DNA of 64,000 nucleotides from Acinetobacter sp. Marseille-Q1618. Lineage in GTDB: Bacteria; Pseudomonadota; Gammaproteobacteria; Pseudomonadales; Moraxellaceae. Below the pieces are notes generated by a model. The model saw only the letters and a program-made list of their open reading frames with translations, had not been told where the DNA came from and did no database searches. Location: contig NZ_CADDWJ010000001.1 of assembly GCF_902809855.1 (NCBI RefSeq), positions 372,001 to 436,000 on the forward strand, written 5' to 3'. Numbering within the stretch: position 1 is the stretch's first letter; each line of letters opens with the position of its first letter. Both the position numbers and the translations under genes were made by a program. This document shows, piece by piece, positions 28,400 through 37,195 of this stretch.

Positions 28400-29542
28400 A
28401 TGTTGTATTTATGGATGCCAGAAGCCGATGGGGTTTGGCAATGGTCACGTGGTGAAGAATGGAAAAGTGCGACAACTCTTGAGCAATTGATTCAAGAGTT
28501 GAAAGCAAATCAAGCAGAAGAAGCGGTTGTTTATTTTCCGAGTCGTGAAGTACAAATTCTTCAACAAGCGTTAAGCAAAGAACAGTATAAAAAACTTGGT
28601 CAGGACGGCTTAAAATACTTACTTGAAGAATACGTGATTGTTCCGATTGATCAGATGAAAGTTTTTTCGCACTTTCAAGCGCCTGATCAAGTGACAGTGT
28701 TAGGAATTAATCAACATGCTGTGACGACCATGCAGCATTCATTGTCATTATTGCCGATAAAAATCGTTTCATTATTACCAGATTTTCTGGTTTTACCTGT
28801 ACCTACTGAAAATCAGACAGTACTTGCAAACTTAAATGGACGTTTGTTGGTACGTGAAAATGAGTGGATGGGAAATTCTGTTGATGATTTGGGCTTATAT
28901 TTAGAGTTTGCACCTAAAGAACAACAGTATAAATATGCGCAGCTCAGTGCTGAACAATTAGAAAATGTCTTTGCAATCGCAACTTCTGATCAATTAGAAC
29001 AGTTTAATTATCAGTTTGTTGCCCCGAAAAAACCAAAAAATCATCCATTTAATGTTTTGCCTAAAGCCAAACAGGAAAGTGGAGGTGTTTCAGGTTATTG
29101 GAAAGCCTGTGCAATGCTATGCGTTGCTTTGATTTTAGTACAATTGAGCTATGATGCTTTGCGTTGGGTGAAGTTAAGAAAAGTTGCTGACCAAACTGCG
29201 GTGATTGCGATTGATCAATACAAGTCATGGTTTGGTGAAAATAGCCGCGTGACTGAGCAAAATATCAAAAGTCAGTTTGAGAGTAATTTACGCTTAAGCC
29301 AAAGTGCGAATACCCAAGCCTTACAATTGTTAAGCCGAGTTGGGCCGATTTTGATGCAACATCAAATTGTGGCAAATAAAGTCAATTACGATACTGCAAT
29401 TTTAAATATGGATTTGGTGGCAAATAGCTCAGATAAACTCCAAGCACTCGTACAACAACTGAATCAACAAGGTTTTAAAGCAGAACTGGGAACTATACAA
29501 ACACAAGGCGCTTCAGTCGTAGGATTGGTGAAAATACAATAA
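28400..29542 (+). CDS. gspL: Type II secretion system protein GspL
   Basis: Inner-membrane platform protein linking the GspE ATPase to the rest of the type II secretion machine. It is 380 residues. The cytoplasmic actin-like part (residues 1-225) includes VYFPSREVQIL and EEYVIVPID. One membrane helix lies at about 232-252 (WKACAMLCVALILVQ). The periplasmic ferredoxin-like part follows. The stop overlaps the gspM start (TAATG), implying translational coupling. The other gsp genes are absent from the window, which fits the scattered arrangement of T2SS genes in Acinetobacter. Confidence 0.9.
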   Translation: MLYLWMPEADGVWQWSRGEEWKSATTLEQLIQELKANQAEEAVVYFPSREVQILQQALSKEQYKKLGQDGLKYLLEEYVIVPIDQMKVFSHFQAPDQVTVLGINQHAVTTMQHSLSLLPIKIVSLLPDFLVLPVPTENQTVLANLNGRLLVRENEWMGNSVDDLGLYLEFAPKEQQYKYAQLSAEQLENVFAIATSDQLEQFNYQFVAPKKPKNHPFNVLPKAKQESGGVSGYWKACAMLCVALILVQLSYDALRWVKLRKVADQTAVIAIDQYKSWFGENSRVTEQNIKSQFESNLRLSQSANTQALQLLSRVGPILMQHQIVANKVNYDTAILNMDLVANSSDKLQALVQQLNQQGFKAELGTIQTQGASVVGLVKIQ

Positions 29543-30021
29543 TGAAAGCACTTGAGAATATTCAAAATAAGTTTGATGCGTGGGCAGATCAGATCTCCGA
29601 TCAGCTTGATAAAATGTCAGCACGTGAACGTGTGATGGTGATCTTTACCACCATTTTTGTGACTGTAGCGATCATTGGTTCAGCACTGTGGTATATGCAC
29701 CGAGCAGCAGAAAATCAGCAAAAGCGTTTAAATGAACTCAAAGACCTTGTGGTTTGGATGCAAAGTAATGTGGTCACCATGAAGCCTGCGGATGATTTAT
29801 CCCTGACTGTCCCTGACAAAATTCAGCGTGTGGCGCAGCAACAAGGTTTATCTGTTGCCAGCCAACAAGTTGGTGAGCAGTACCAAATCGTAGGGCAGCA
29901 TGAAAACTATGCCATCTTGGCAAATTTTTTAACTCAGATTGCGCAAATGGGTGTTAGTATTGAAAAAATGGAATTAATAAAAGCAGATGGGCAGATTAAA
30001 TTAACAGCGACAGTACACTAA
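29542..30021 (+). CDS. gspM: Type II secretion system protein GspM
   Basis: Bitopic inner-membrane partner of GspL. Of the 159 residues, 1-28 form a cytoplasmic amphipathic region with SARERVMV. The membrane helix is at about 31-50 (FTTIFVTVAIIGSALW). The periplasmic part is a coiled stretch and a ferredoxin-like domain (about 85-158). The gene overlaps gspL by one base. A substrate cannot be told from this pair. Confidence 0.9.
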   Translation: MKALENIQNKFDAWADQISDQLDKMSARERVMVIFTTIFVTVAIIGSALWYMHRAAENQQKRLNELKDLVVWMQSNVVTMKPADDLSLTVPDKIQRVAQQQGLSVASQQVGEQYQIVGQHENYAILANFLTQIAQMGVSIEKMELIKADGQIKLTATVH

Positions 30022-30056
30022 GCAGTGAAAATAAAGCAGCGAGAAGCATAGCCTTT

Positions 30057-30084
30057 TTGCTGTACTGTGCCTATAATACAGCAA
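30057..30084 (+). promoter_or_regulatory. Inverted repeat around a TATAAT in the pyrD upstream region
   Basis: TTGCTGTA (30057-30064) and TACAGCAA (30077-30084) are perfect inverted repeats. The second overlaps TATAAT at 30072-30077, which is 35 bases before the pyrD ATG. The TATAAT is a candidate -10 for the pyrD-cvpA-purF group. The repeat could be an operator or simply a weak terminator of gspM. Confidence 0.4.
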
Positions 30085-30111
30085 CTTAAAAAGCAGTAGA
30101 CTTTTCTAGCT

Positions 30112-31116
30112 ATGATGTATTCACTTGCTCGCCCAATGTTGTTTTCTTTAGCACCGGAGCGTGCACATGAGCTGACATTATCGCTGTTAAAATCAGCGCA
30201 TAAAGTGGGCGCAATGCGTCAAAAAATTGCACCTAAACCTATCACTTGTATGGGAATTGAATTTCCAAACCCAGTGGGTTTAGCCGCAGGTTTAGATAAA
30301 AATGGTGCATATATTGATGCCTTAGCTGCATTAGGCTTTGGTTTTATTGAGATTGGTACCATTACTCCAAAACCACAAGAAGGTAATCCAAAACCTCGTT
30401 TATTTCGCATTCCTGAAGCAAAAGCCATTATTAACCGTATGGGGTTCAATAATGCTGGCGTTGATCAACTGGTTGAAAATGTAAAAGCTGCCAAATTTAA
30501 AGGTATTTTGGGTATTAATATTGGTAAAAATGCCACTACGCCTGTAGAAGATGCGGTTTCTGATTATTTGATTTGTTTAGAAAAAGTTTATAACTACGCT
30601 TCTTATATTACAGTGAACATTTCTTCACCAAATACAAAAAACTTGCGTTCATTACAAAGCGGTCATGCTTTAACAGAACTGTTAGAAACATTGAAAAATC
30701 GTCAACTGGAACTTGCTGAAGAGCATCAGCATTATGTCCCTTTGGTGTTAAAAGTTGCGCCAGACTTGGAAGCAAGTGACATCCAATTTATCGCTTCTCA
30801 ACTTTTAGAGTTTAAAATTGATGGTTTAATTGTCACCAATACCACTTTGTCTCGTGACGGTGTTGAAGGCTTACCATTTGGTGATGAAGTAGGTGGTTTG
30901 TCGGGTGCGCCTGTATTTGAAAAAAGTACTGCATGTTTAGCCGCTTTTTCAAAATTGCTTAAAGGTCAAATTCCTTTGATTGGTGTTGGTGGCATTTTAT
31001 CTGGTGAACATGCGGTTGCAAAACAACAAGCAGGTGCAAGTTTAGTACAAATTTATAGTGGTATGATTTATACAGGTCCAGTTTTAATTAAAGATTGCGT
31101 TGATGCCATGACCTAA
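30112..31116 (+). CDS. pyrD: Dihydroorotate dehydrogenase (quinone), class 2
   Basis: Oxidises dihydroorotate to orotate in pyrimidine synthesis and passes electrons to quinone. The 334 residues begin with a membrane-association helix (residues 1-30). [15 protein letters not shown] and [15 protein letters not shown] bind FMN; the catalytic serine is in [13 protein letters not shown] near residue 170. IGVGGI and a C-terminal [10 protein letters not shown] finish the barrel. cvpA follows after one base, then purF, so nucleotide genes for both bases share an operon-like group. Confidence 0.96.
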   Translation: MMYSLARPMLFSLAPERAHELTLSLLKSAHKVGAMRQKIAPKPITCMGIEFPNPVGLAAGLDKNGAYIDALAALGFGFIEIGTITPKPQEGNPKPRLFRIPEAKAIINRMGFNNAGVDQLVENVKAAKFKGILGINIGKNATTPVEDAVSDYLICLEKVYNYASYITVNISSPNTKNLRSLQSGHALTELLETLKNRQLELAEEHQHYVPLVLKVAPDLEASDIQFIASQLLEFKIDGLIVTNTTLSRDGVEGLPFGDEVGGLSGAPVFEKSTACLAAFSKLLKGQIPLIGVGGILSGEHAVAKQQAGASLVQIYSGMIYTGPVLIKDCVDAMT

Positions 31117-31117
31117 A

Positions 31118-31708
31118 ATGAACACCATTGATATTATTGTACTTGTACTTTTGCTCATTGGAGGGCTAAACGGTTTGCGAAAAGGATTCGTCAATGCCTT
31201 TGCGAACTTAGTCGGTTGGATTTTTGCATTGATTGTTGCAGCAAAATATTCAGCAGTTTTCGCACCTGCCATGCAAGTACTCAGTCAAGATCCTGTAGTG
31301 CAAAAAATTGCTGCATTTGCATTTATTGTTTTAATTATTGTGGTTTTGACATGGATTGTGTCTGCATTACTCAATAAAATTCTAAAGACTTTTAAGCTTG
31401 GGCCACTCAACCGTTTAGCAGGAGGCACCTTGGGCACCTTGAAAGGTTTGTTCATCGTCCTCATAACTATGCAAGGATTAGGTCCATGGGTGGAAAGTTC
31501 GCCTGTTTGGAAACAATCAAAAGTCATTCAAACACTTTTACCTTATGCGCCTTTAGCAACAGCTCTGTCTAAGGATGCTGCCAATGAAGCGCTCAATCAT
31601 ATTCATGCTGAAGATCATCTCGATGATACTTCAAAAAATGAGTCTTCGAGTCGGTCTTCCTCGCCAGAAGATCGCTCGGCACACTCAACCAAGAACCCGT
31701 TTTATTAA
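31118..31708 (+). CDS. cvpA: CvpA-family membrane protein
   Basis: The 196-residue protein has four hydrophobic helices: residues 4-22, 27-48, 62-85 and 100-122. GGLNGLRKGFVNAFANLVGWIFA matches the conserved first part of CvpA (quoted in two pieces: GGLNGLRKGF and ANLVGW). The C-terminal tail is Ser/Asp/Glu-rich and soluble. CvpA lies upstream of purF in many gammaproteobacteria, was first named for colicin V production and is linked to envelope stress. The same adjacency here supports the name. Confidence 0.9.
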   Translation: MNTIDIIVLVLLLIGGLNGLRKGFVNAFANLVGWIFALIVAAKYSAVFAPAMQVLSQDPVVQKIAAFAFIVLIIVVLTWIVSALLNKILKTFKLGPLNRLAGGTLGTLKGLFIVLITMQGLGPWVESSPVWKQSKVIQTLLPYAPLATALSKDAANEALNHIHAEDHLDDTSKNESSSRSSSPEDRSAHSTKNPFY

Positions 31709-31732
31709 TCCTAGCTGGTCTGCGAGGTAGCT

Positions 31733-33277
31733 ATGTGTGGAGTCGTTGGTATAGCCGGTAAATCACCTGTTAACCAAATGTTATTTGATGCGTTAACGAT
31801 GTTACAACATCGAGGACAGGATGCAGCTGGGATTGTAACTTGTCATAACGGTCGATTATTTCTCAGAAAAGACAATGGTATGGTGCGTGATGTATTCCAT
31901 ACCCGTCATATGCGTGCATTACTTGGAAACTATGGGATTGGACATGTACGTTATCCAACGGCAGGTTCATCGAGTAGTGCGGAAGCACAGCCATTTTATG
32001 TAAACTCGCCTTATGGGATTACACTTGCACACAATGGTAATTTAACCAATGCTGCTGAAATTCATGATGATCTATTCAAAACTGACTTACGTCATATGAA
32101 TACTGACTCTGACTCTGAAGTGCTATTAAACGTATTTGCACATGAATTACAAAAATGTGGCACTTTAGCACCCAAAGCGGAAGACATTTTCCATACCGTA
32201 AAACGTGTCCATGAGCGTTGTAAAGGTGCTTATGGTGTGGTTGCAATGATTACGGGACATGGGATTGTTGGTTTCCGTGATCCAAATGGTATTCGTCCAC
32301 TGATTTATGGTTCACGTTTAACTGAAACTGGTGAAAAAGAATATATCATTGCGTCTGAGTCGGTTGCGATCACTGCACTTGGCTTTAAAGTCGAGCGTGA
32401 TATTGCGCCAGGTGAAGCGATTTTCATCAATGATCAAGGTGAATTGTTTACTCAGCAATGTGCGGAAAACTCACGTTATCGTCCATGTATTTTTGAATAT
32501 GTCTATTTTGCACGTCCAGATGCGACCATTGATGGTATTTCTGTGTATAAAGCACGTTTGAAAATGGGTGAAACATTAGCGAAGAAAATTCTTCGTGATT
32601 GGGGAGAGGACCATGACATTGATGTGGTGATTCCGATTCCCGATACCAGTCGTACCTCTGCTTTAGAGTTGGCAAATGCGTTGGGTGTGAAATTCCGTGA
32701 AGGGTTTATGAAAAACCGTTACATTGGTCGTACCTTTATCATGCCAGGTCAACAGCAACGTAAAAAATCAGTACGCCAAAAACTTAACCCAGTAGAGCTT
32801 GAGTTTAAGGGTAAAAACGTATTGTTGGTAGATGATTCTATTGTACGTGGTACAACGTGTAATGAAATCATTCAAATGGCACGTGATGCAGGTGCGAAGA
32901 AAGTGTATTTTGCTTCAGCAGCGCCTATGGTGAAATATCCAAACGTGTATGGTATTGATATGCCAGCAAAAGCTGAATTGATTGCATCACATCGTACTGT
33001 TGAAGAAATTCAAGATATTATTGGTGCTGATCGTCTGATTTTCCAAGATTTGGATGATTTAAAAGCGGCTGTTAAAACCCATAAAGTACCTGAAGTTGAA
33101 GATTTTGACTGCTCTGTTTTTGATGGTATTTATGTGACAGGTGATATTGACGCACAATATCTCACTAATCTGGAAAATAGTCGCAGTGATTTAGCGAAAA
33201 AAGAAAAAGATGGCTATATTGATGTCAATATCGATGCAGCATCGGTTGATTTAAGTGGTATTAAAGAAGGTGCTTAA
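31733..33277 (+). CDS. purF: Amidophosphoribosyltransferase
   Basis: The first committed step of purine synthesis: transfers the amide of glutamine to PRPP. The 514-residue protein begins MCGVVGIAG; Cys2 becomes the amino-terminal nucleophile after Met removal. [11 protein letters not shown] and [10 protein letters not shown] lie in the glutaminase domain. The PRPP-binding loop [16 protein letters not shown] is at about residue 365. It ends a three-gene group with pyrD and cvpA and is closed by a strong terminator. No PurR box was identified by eye. Confidence 0.97.
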   Translation: MCGVVGIAGKSPVNQMLFDALTMLQHRGQDAAGIVTCHNGRLFLRKDNGMVRDVFHTRHMRALLGNYGIGHVRYPTAGSSSSAEAQPFYVNSPYGITLAHNGNLTNAAEIHDDLFKTDLRHMNTDSDSEVLLNVFAHELQKCGTLAPKAEDIFHTVKRVHERCKGAYGVVAMITGHGIVGFRDPNGIRPLIYGSRLTETGEKEYIIASESVAITALGFKVERDIAPGEAIFINDQGELFTQQCAENSRYRPCIFEYVYFARPDATIDGISVYKARLKMGETLAKKILRDWGEDHDIDVVIPIPDTSRTSALELANALGVKFREGFMKNRYIGRTFIMPGQQQRKKSVRQKLNPVELEFKGKNVLLVDDSIVRGTTCNEIIQMARDAGAKKVYFASAAPMVKYPNVYGIDMPAKAELIASHRTVEEIQDIIGADRLIFQDLDDLKAAVKTHKVPEVEDFDCSVFDGIYVTGDIDAQYLTNLENSRSDLAKKEKDGYIDVNIDAASVDLSGIKEGA

Positions 33278-33301
33278 GCCCTACAATAGGGTGAAACTCT
33301 T

Positions 33302-33327
33302 AAAAAGCGGGTAATTCCCGCTTTTTT
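33302..33327 (+). terminator. Terminator of purF
   Basis: AAAAAGCGGG pairs with CCCGCTTTTT around a five-base loop, 25 bases after the stop. Confidence 0.93.
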
Positions 33328-33386
33328 ACTTTATGATATTTCGCATGATAAATCCTGTATCATGTTCTTAATATCCTAACAATGTA

Positions 33387-35291
33387 ATGAGGATGTTTAC
33401 ATTGAAAGATGTCAGCCATTATTTAATAAAAAACAAAAATATACTGTGGTCTGCAAGTATTTGCTCAGTTGCTGTACTGATTACGATTTTTATTTTAAAT
33501 ACGGTTTTAGGCTTATTGGTTCATTATGTTGATCCTTTAGAGTCAATATTTTGGCATTTTTTGAGTCCATTTTGTGTTGGGCTTTTATTGACTGTGATTT
33601 TAAGCTCGATTGTTTATGAGTTTTATGTATTTCGTGAAGGTGGACATTCTTTAGCAAAACAATTAAAAGCCCGTCGTTTAAGTTTGATCGAAAGTACGCC
33701 TGAAGAAAATGTAGCATTAAAAATTACTGAAAAACTCGCTGAGAATTTTGATATTGATGTACCTTCCGTGTATGTGCTGCCAGATGAAGTTGGGGTAAAT
33801 GCTTTAACAGCAGGGTTTCATCCACGAGATACAGTAATTATTTTGACGTGGGGTGCTTTACAAAATTTAGATGAATTAGAGCTTTATGGCTTATTAGGGC
33901 ATGAGTTTAATCAAATCTTGTCAGGTGAAGCCAAAGAAAATACCCGCCTAAAAATTTTGTATAGTGGTTTAACATCATTTAGTCAGTTGGGCAGTAAAAT
34001 TGCGAAACAAGGTTTTGGTGTATATGAAAAAAGTCGCCGCCATAAATTTGAAACCAGTTTTGTGGCAGTGGGTGGGGTGATTTGGCTAATTGGCAGTATG
34101 GGAATTTTAATTTCCCGTTTAATTAAATATTTTACTTTAGGTGGACGAACATTTTATAACGATTACAAAGCCAAACGTTTGATGTTGAATAGTGCCAATA
34201 TCCAAACTTTATTGAGGATTTATGTGCATCATGCAGGCTCACAAATTCATAGTGAATATTCTGAATCTATTGCACATATGTGTTTTGCAAACTCACTCAG
34301 TCCGCAAAGTTGGCTGAATATTCATCCGAGTATTGAAGATCGCATTTATGAATTGAATCCAACCCTGTTGCAAGATTTGCAAATTGAAAATTTAAAAAAA
34401 TTACGCAGCCAACCCTTGTTTGTCTTGATGCGTCCTTTGGAAGAATTAAACACTGAAACCTATAGTCCTTGGATTTCACCACAACCTTTGCCATTGATTC
34501 GTTTATCACCGATTAGTTTTGCACTGAATGATGCAATTAAGCCATTAAACTCTGAAGTACGCTGCCAAATGCAGCGTCCAGACTTGTTGCAACGTGCGAT
34601 GCAGACCTCAACAGGTTCACGTGAAGTGATGGTGGCGATTTTAATGATCCGTCAATATCGTGAATTTATTCCATCAAATGCAGAAGTTAGTCGTGCGATT
34701 GTGGATGCTTTATTAAATTTAGATGGGCGTGTACATATCCAAATTTTTCATGATGCCTGTGCCAATTTGGGCAATATGCCTGCAACCAGCGCACGCCAAT
34801 TCGTGACAAAACTGGCTAAAATTATTCAGGAAGATGGTGAGATTGGTTTATTGGATGCATTGTTAATTGAACGAGTCAAAGCAGAACTAAATTTACTGCC
34901 ATTACATACGCCTTCGTCTTTAGAAACGGTTAAACCACAAATCGTGCGTTTGATTGATGCCTTACTACATGTGCAACAGATCAATAGTGAAAATCAGCTT
35001 GAGGTCCGCTATGACATTTTACAGCGAGTTTTAAGCAAAGAAGAATTAGAGTTATTTCGTGAAATTTCAGATGAACCCATTGATTTAAGCGAAGTTTTAA
35101 ATGACATCGCGGGTTTGTTGTTGCGAGATCGCCTAAGTATCTTGGGTGTTGCTGAAGTGTGTTTATGGCATGATCGTATCATTACCCAAGATGAATTAGA
35201 TGTTTTGGAATTGCTGTATTGGCGTTTAGGTTTTGAAACTGAGGAAATTGTTGATCAAATGCATAAGAAAAATAGTGTGATGATTATCTAG
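33387..35291 (+). CDS. M48-like membrane protein with degenerate zinc site
   Basis: Integral membrane protein of 634 residues. Helices lie near residues 20-42, 52-75 and 225-248. The region from about 110 to 300 follows the M48 (HtpX/YcaL-like) pattern: PSVYVLPDEVGVNALTAGF and ILTWGALQNLDELELYGLLGHEFNQ (last part cited for its motif). The active-site motif reads HEFNQ at residues 172-176, so the second zinc histidine is Gln. The usual ExxAD region reads YNDYKAKRL, losing the third ligand. It is therefore probably a pseudoprotease. The C-terminal 300 residues are unrecognised. A TTG at 33402 has a better-spaced GAGG than the listed ATG. Confidence 0.82.
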   Translation: MRMFTLKDVSHYLIKNKNILWSASICSVAVLITIFILNTVLGLLVHYVDPLESIFWHFLSPFCVGLLLTVILSSIVYEFYVFREGGHSLAKQLKARRLSLIESTPEENVALKITEKLAENFDIDVPSVYVLPDEVGVNALTAGFHPRDTVIILTWGALQNLDELELYGLLGHEFNQILSGEAKENTRLKILYSGLTSFSQLGSKIAKQGFGVYEKSRRHKFETSFVAVGGVIWLIGSMGILISRLIKYFTLGGRTFYNDYKAKRLMLNSANIQTLLRIYVHHAGSQIHSEYSESIAHMCFANSLSPQSWLNIHPSIEDRIYELNPTLLQDLQIENLKKLRSQPLFVLMRPLEELNTETYSPWISPQPLPLIRLSPISFALNDAIKPLNSEVRCQMQRPDLLQRAMQTSTGSREVMVAILMIRQYREFIPSNAEVSRAIVDALLNLDGRVHIQIFHDACANLGNMPATSARQFVTKLAKIIQEDGEIGLLDALLIERVKAELNLLPLHTPSSLETVKPQIVRLIDALLHVQQINSENQLEVRYDILQRVLSKEELELFREISDEPIDLSEVLNDIAGLLLRDRLSILGVAEVCLWHDRIITQDELDVLELLYWRLGFETEEIVDQMHKKNSVMII

Positions 35292-35420
35292 GGCTTAACT
35301 TTTTGATCTGCATACTATTTTAGGGTAATCTGTTGATTTAATATGCTGATGAATATAAATCACAACAAAAGTCTGCAAAGCTCGGTAGAATATGTAGCGA
35401 ATTGAAAGTTGAATAATGTG

Positions 35421-36107
35421 ATGAATGTGAGCGTACAACAACACCAGCGAAGTATTTTAGCTGCGATGGGAATCGATGTCTGGGTTCCCAAGCTGGATGT
35501 ACCTGTGCGTCACATGCAAAGCCAATTATATCGTGACACCGCAGCACCTGAAATTGTATCAGAAGATGTCATATCAGATGTACAGTTTCAAACGGAAACT
35601 GTTGCGGTAGAAGATATTGTTCCTGCACAGCCACAATCAGAACAACTACCCATTCAAACACAGGCTGAATCTATTCAACATACTGAAGTTGCTTTAGATA
35701 TACAGCCAATCAATCGTCCGACTGAAACGGTAGAAATACAAAAACTTGCAGCTTTTGAGTTACAAGCCATTTGTTTAAAAAGTTGTGTGATTGTGATTGA
35801 TGCAACACAAATTAGTACAGAACAACACACGCTTTGGCTAAACATTCAAAATGCTTTGATCAGTGAGTATTTTGAGTTGAAATGGCCATTTCCTGTGACG
35901 CAGTTTCAAGATGGACGAGGCGTACACATGTATATTCAGGGTTTTTTGGATGCTTTGAAACACGATAAAGTGATCATCACTTTGGGTGAAATTTCACACT
36001 TAAAAAATACGGATGCGATCCAATTGGCAAGTTTACAAGAAATGTTAGCGCAGCCGAAATTAAAACGTCGTTTGTGGAAGTTTATGCAGAAATCACCAGT
36101 GAATTAG
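35421..36107 (+). CDS. Unknown protein, possible DNA polymerase III psi subunit (HolD-like)
   Basis: The 228-residue protein from the ATG at 35421 begins with a helix and RSILAAMGIDVWVPK. A Gln/Glu/Thr-rich, probably disordered segment runs from about residue 45 to 110. A folded C-terminal domain has CVIVIDATQ, KVIITLGEISH and finally LQEMLAQPKLKRRLWKFM. The opening pattern (LAAMGIDVW) and the closing pattern (two leucine helices ending RRLW) recall HolD, which also starts LQQLGITQW and ends with ARAALW. HolD is very divergent, so this is a hypothesis. No rimI follows, unlike the enterobacterial order. Confidence 0.5.
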   Translation: MNVSVQQHQRSILAAMGIDVWVPKLDVPVRHMQSQLYRDTAAPEIVSEDVISDVQFQTETVAVEDIVPAQPQSEQLPIQTQAESIQHTEVALDIQPINRPTETVEIQKLAAFELQAICLKSCVIVIDATQISTEQHTLWLNIQNALISEYFELKWPFPVTQFQDGRGVHMYIQGFLDALKHDKVIITLGEISHLKNTDAIQLASLQEMLAQPKLKRRLWKFMQKSPVN

Positions 36108-36141
36108 AATTATTGTGAATGCAAAACAACAGGGAGATGTC

Positions 36142-37113
36142 ATGCAAAAGAAAGTTGTGATATTTAGTCAAATAGACAGCGAAATTTTAGAGAAATTACA
36201 AGCGCAGTATCAGGTCGTGGTCATCAACCCAAAAATCGGCGATGTTAATGTGCAAATTCAGCGTGAACTTATCGATGCGGATGGCATGATTGGGGCTGGG
36301 CGCGTACTCAATGAAAAAAATTTAGCCACTGCACAAAAGCTAAAAATCATTTCTTCAGTCAGTGTTGGTTATGACAATTATGATCTCAGTTATTTAAATC
36401 AAAAGAAAATCTGGCTAAGTCATACACCACATGTACTGACTGAAACAACTGCAGATTTGGCTTTTACTTTGCTGATGAGTGCAGCACGTAAAGTCCCGAA
36501 TTTAGATCAATGGACTAAACAAGGACAGTGGACAAGAACGGTAGGTACAGCCCAATTTGGACAAGATATTTTTGGAAAAACACTCGGAATTATTGGTCTA
36601 GGGCATATTGGTGCAGCGGTGGCTCGGCGTGGTTTTTATGGTTTTAATATGAATATTTTGTACCATAATCGCCGTGAAAAATTAGAGTTGGCACAACCTT
36701 TAAATGCACAATATCGAAGTTTAAAAGATTTATTACAACAATCTGATTTTGTTGTGGTTGCTGTTGATTTAAATGCGGATTCAAAGGCTTTAATAGATGC
36801 AAGTGCTTTTGATTTGATGCAGAAACATGCTGTTTTTGTGAATATTTCACGTGGTTCAGTGGTGGATGAGCAAGCATTGATTGAAGCATTACAGCAAGGT
36901 AAAATTTTTGCCGCAGGTTTGGATGTTTATCAAAAAGAACCGTTACAAGCGTCACCATTGTTTAGTTTAGAAAATGTCGTGACATTGCCACATGTCGGGT
37001 CAGCAACGGCAGAAACACGTAAAAAAATGGCAAATTTAGCTTATCAAAATCTTGTCGATGCGCTTGAAGAACGTACCCCACGTTATTTAGTGAATGAAAG
37101 TTTTTCCAACTAA
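36142..37113 (+). CDS. D-2-hydroxyacid dehydrogenase (GhrB-like)
   Basis: NAD(P)-dependent reductase of 2-keto acids such as glyoxylate, hydroxypyruvate or 2-ketogluconate. From the ATG at 36142 the 323-residue protein has GKTLGIIGLGHIGAAVARRG (nucleotide binding), the catalytic arginine in NISRGSVVDE, the acidic KEP of DVYQKEP and the catalytic histidine in LPHVGSAT. The ATG lies five bases from GGGAG; nine upstream codons are not conserved. It overlaps no neighbour and starts 34 bases after the unknown gene. Confidence 0.92.
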   Translation: MQKKVVIFSQIDSEILEKLQAQYQVVVINPKIGDVNVQIQRELIDADGMIGAGRVLNEKNLATAQKLKIISSVSVGYDNYDLSYLNQKKIWLSHTPHVLTETTADLAFTLLMSAARKVPNLDQWTKQGQWTRTVGTAQFGQDIFGKTLGIIGLGHIGAAVARRGFYGFNMNILYHNRREKLELAQPLNAQYRSLKDLLQQSDFVVVAVDLNADSKALIDASAFDLMQKHAVFVNISRGSVVDEQALIEALQQGKIFAAGLDVYQKEPLQASPLFSLENVVTLPHVGSATAETRKKMANLAYQNLVDALEERTPRYLVNESFSN

Positions 37114-37164
37114 AATGTTGTTAAAAAACTGCTACATTTTGTCTCGAATTTGTGCTAAATCCGA

Positions 37165-37173
37165 TGCTATAGT
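37165..37173 (+). promoter_or_regulatory. Probable extended -10 of bepA
   Basis: TGCTATAGT forms an extended -10 element 23 bases before the bepA ATG. No -35 with standard spacing was found. Confidence 0.35.
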
Positions 37174-37195
37174 GGCAGTAAATATCTGTTAGAGC

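Noticed and set aside
33702..34300. Active M48 protease call for the 33.4 kb gene
   Set aside because: HEFNQ and the missing third Glu ligand argue against zinc binding, so I call it M48-like with a degenerate site.
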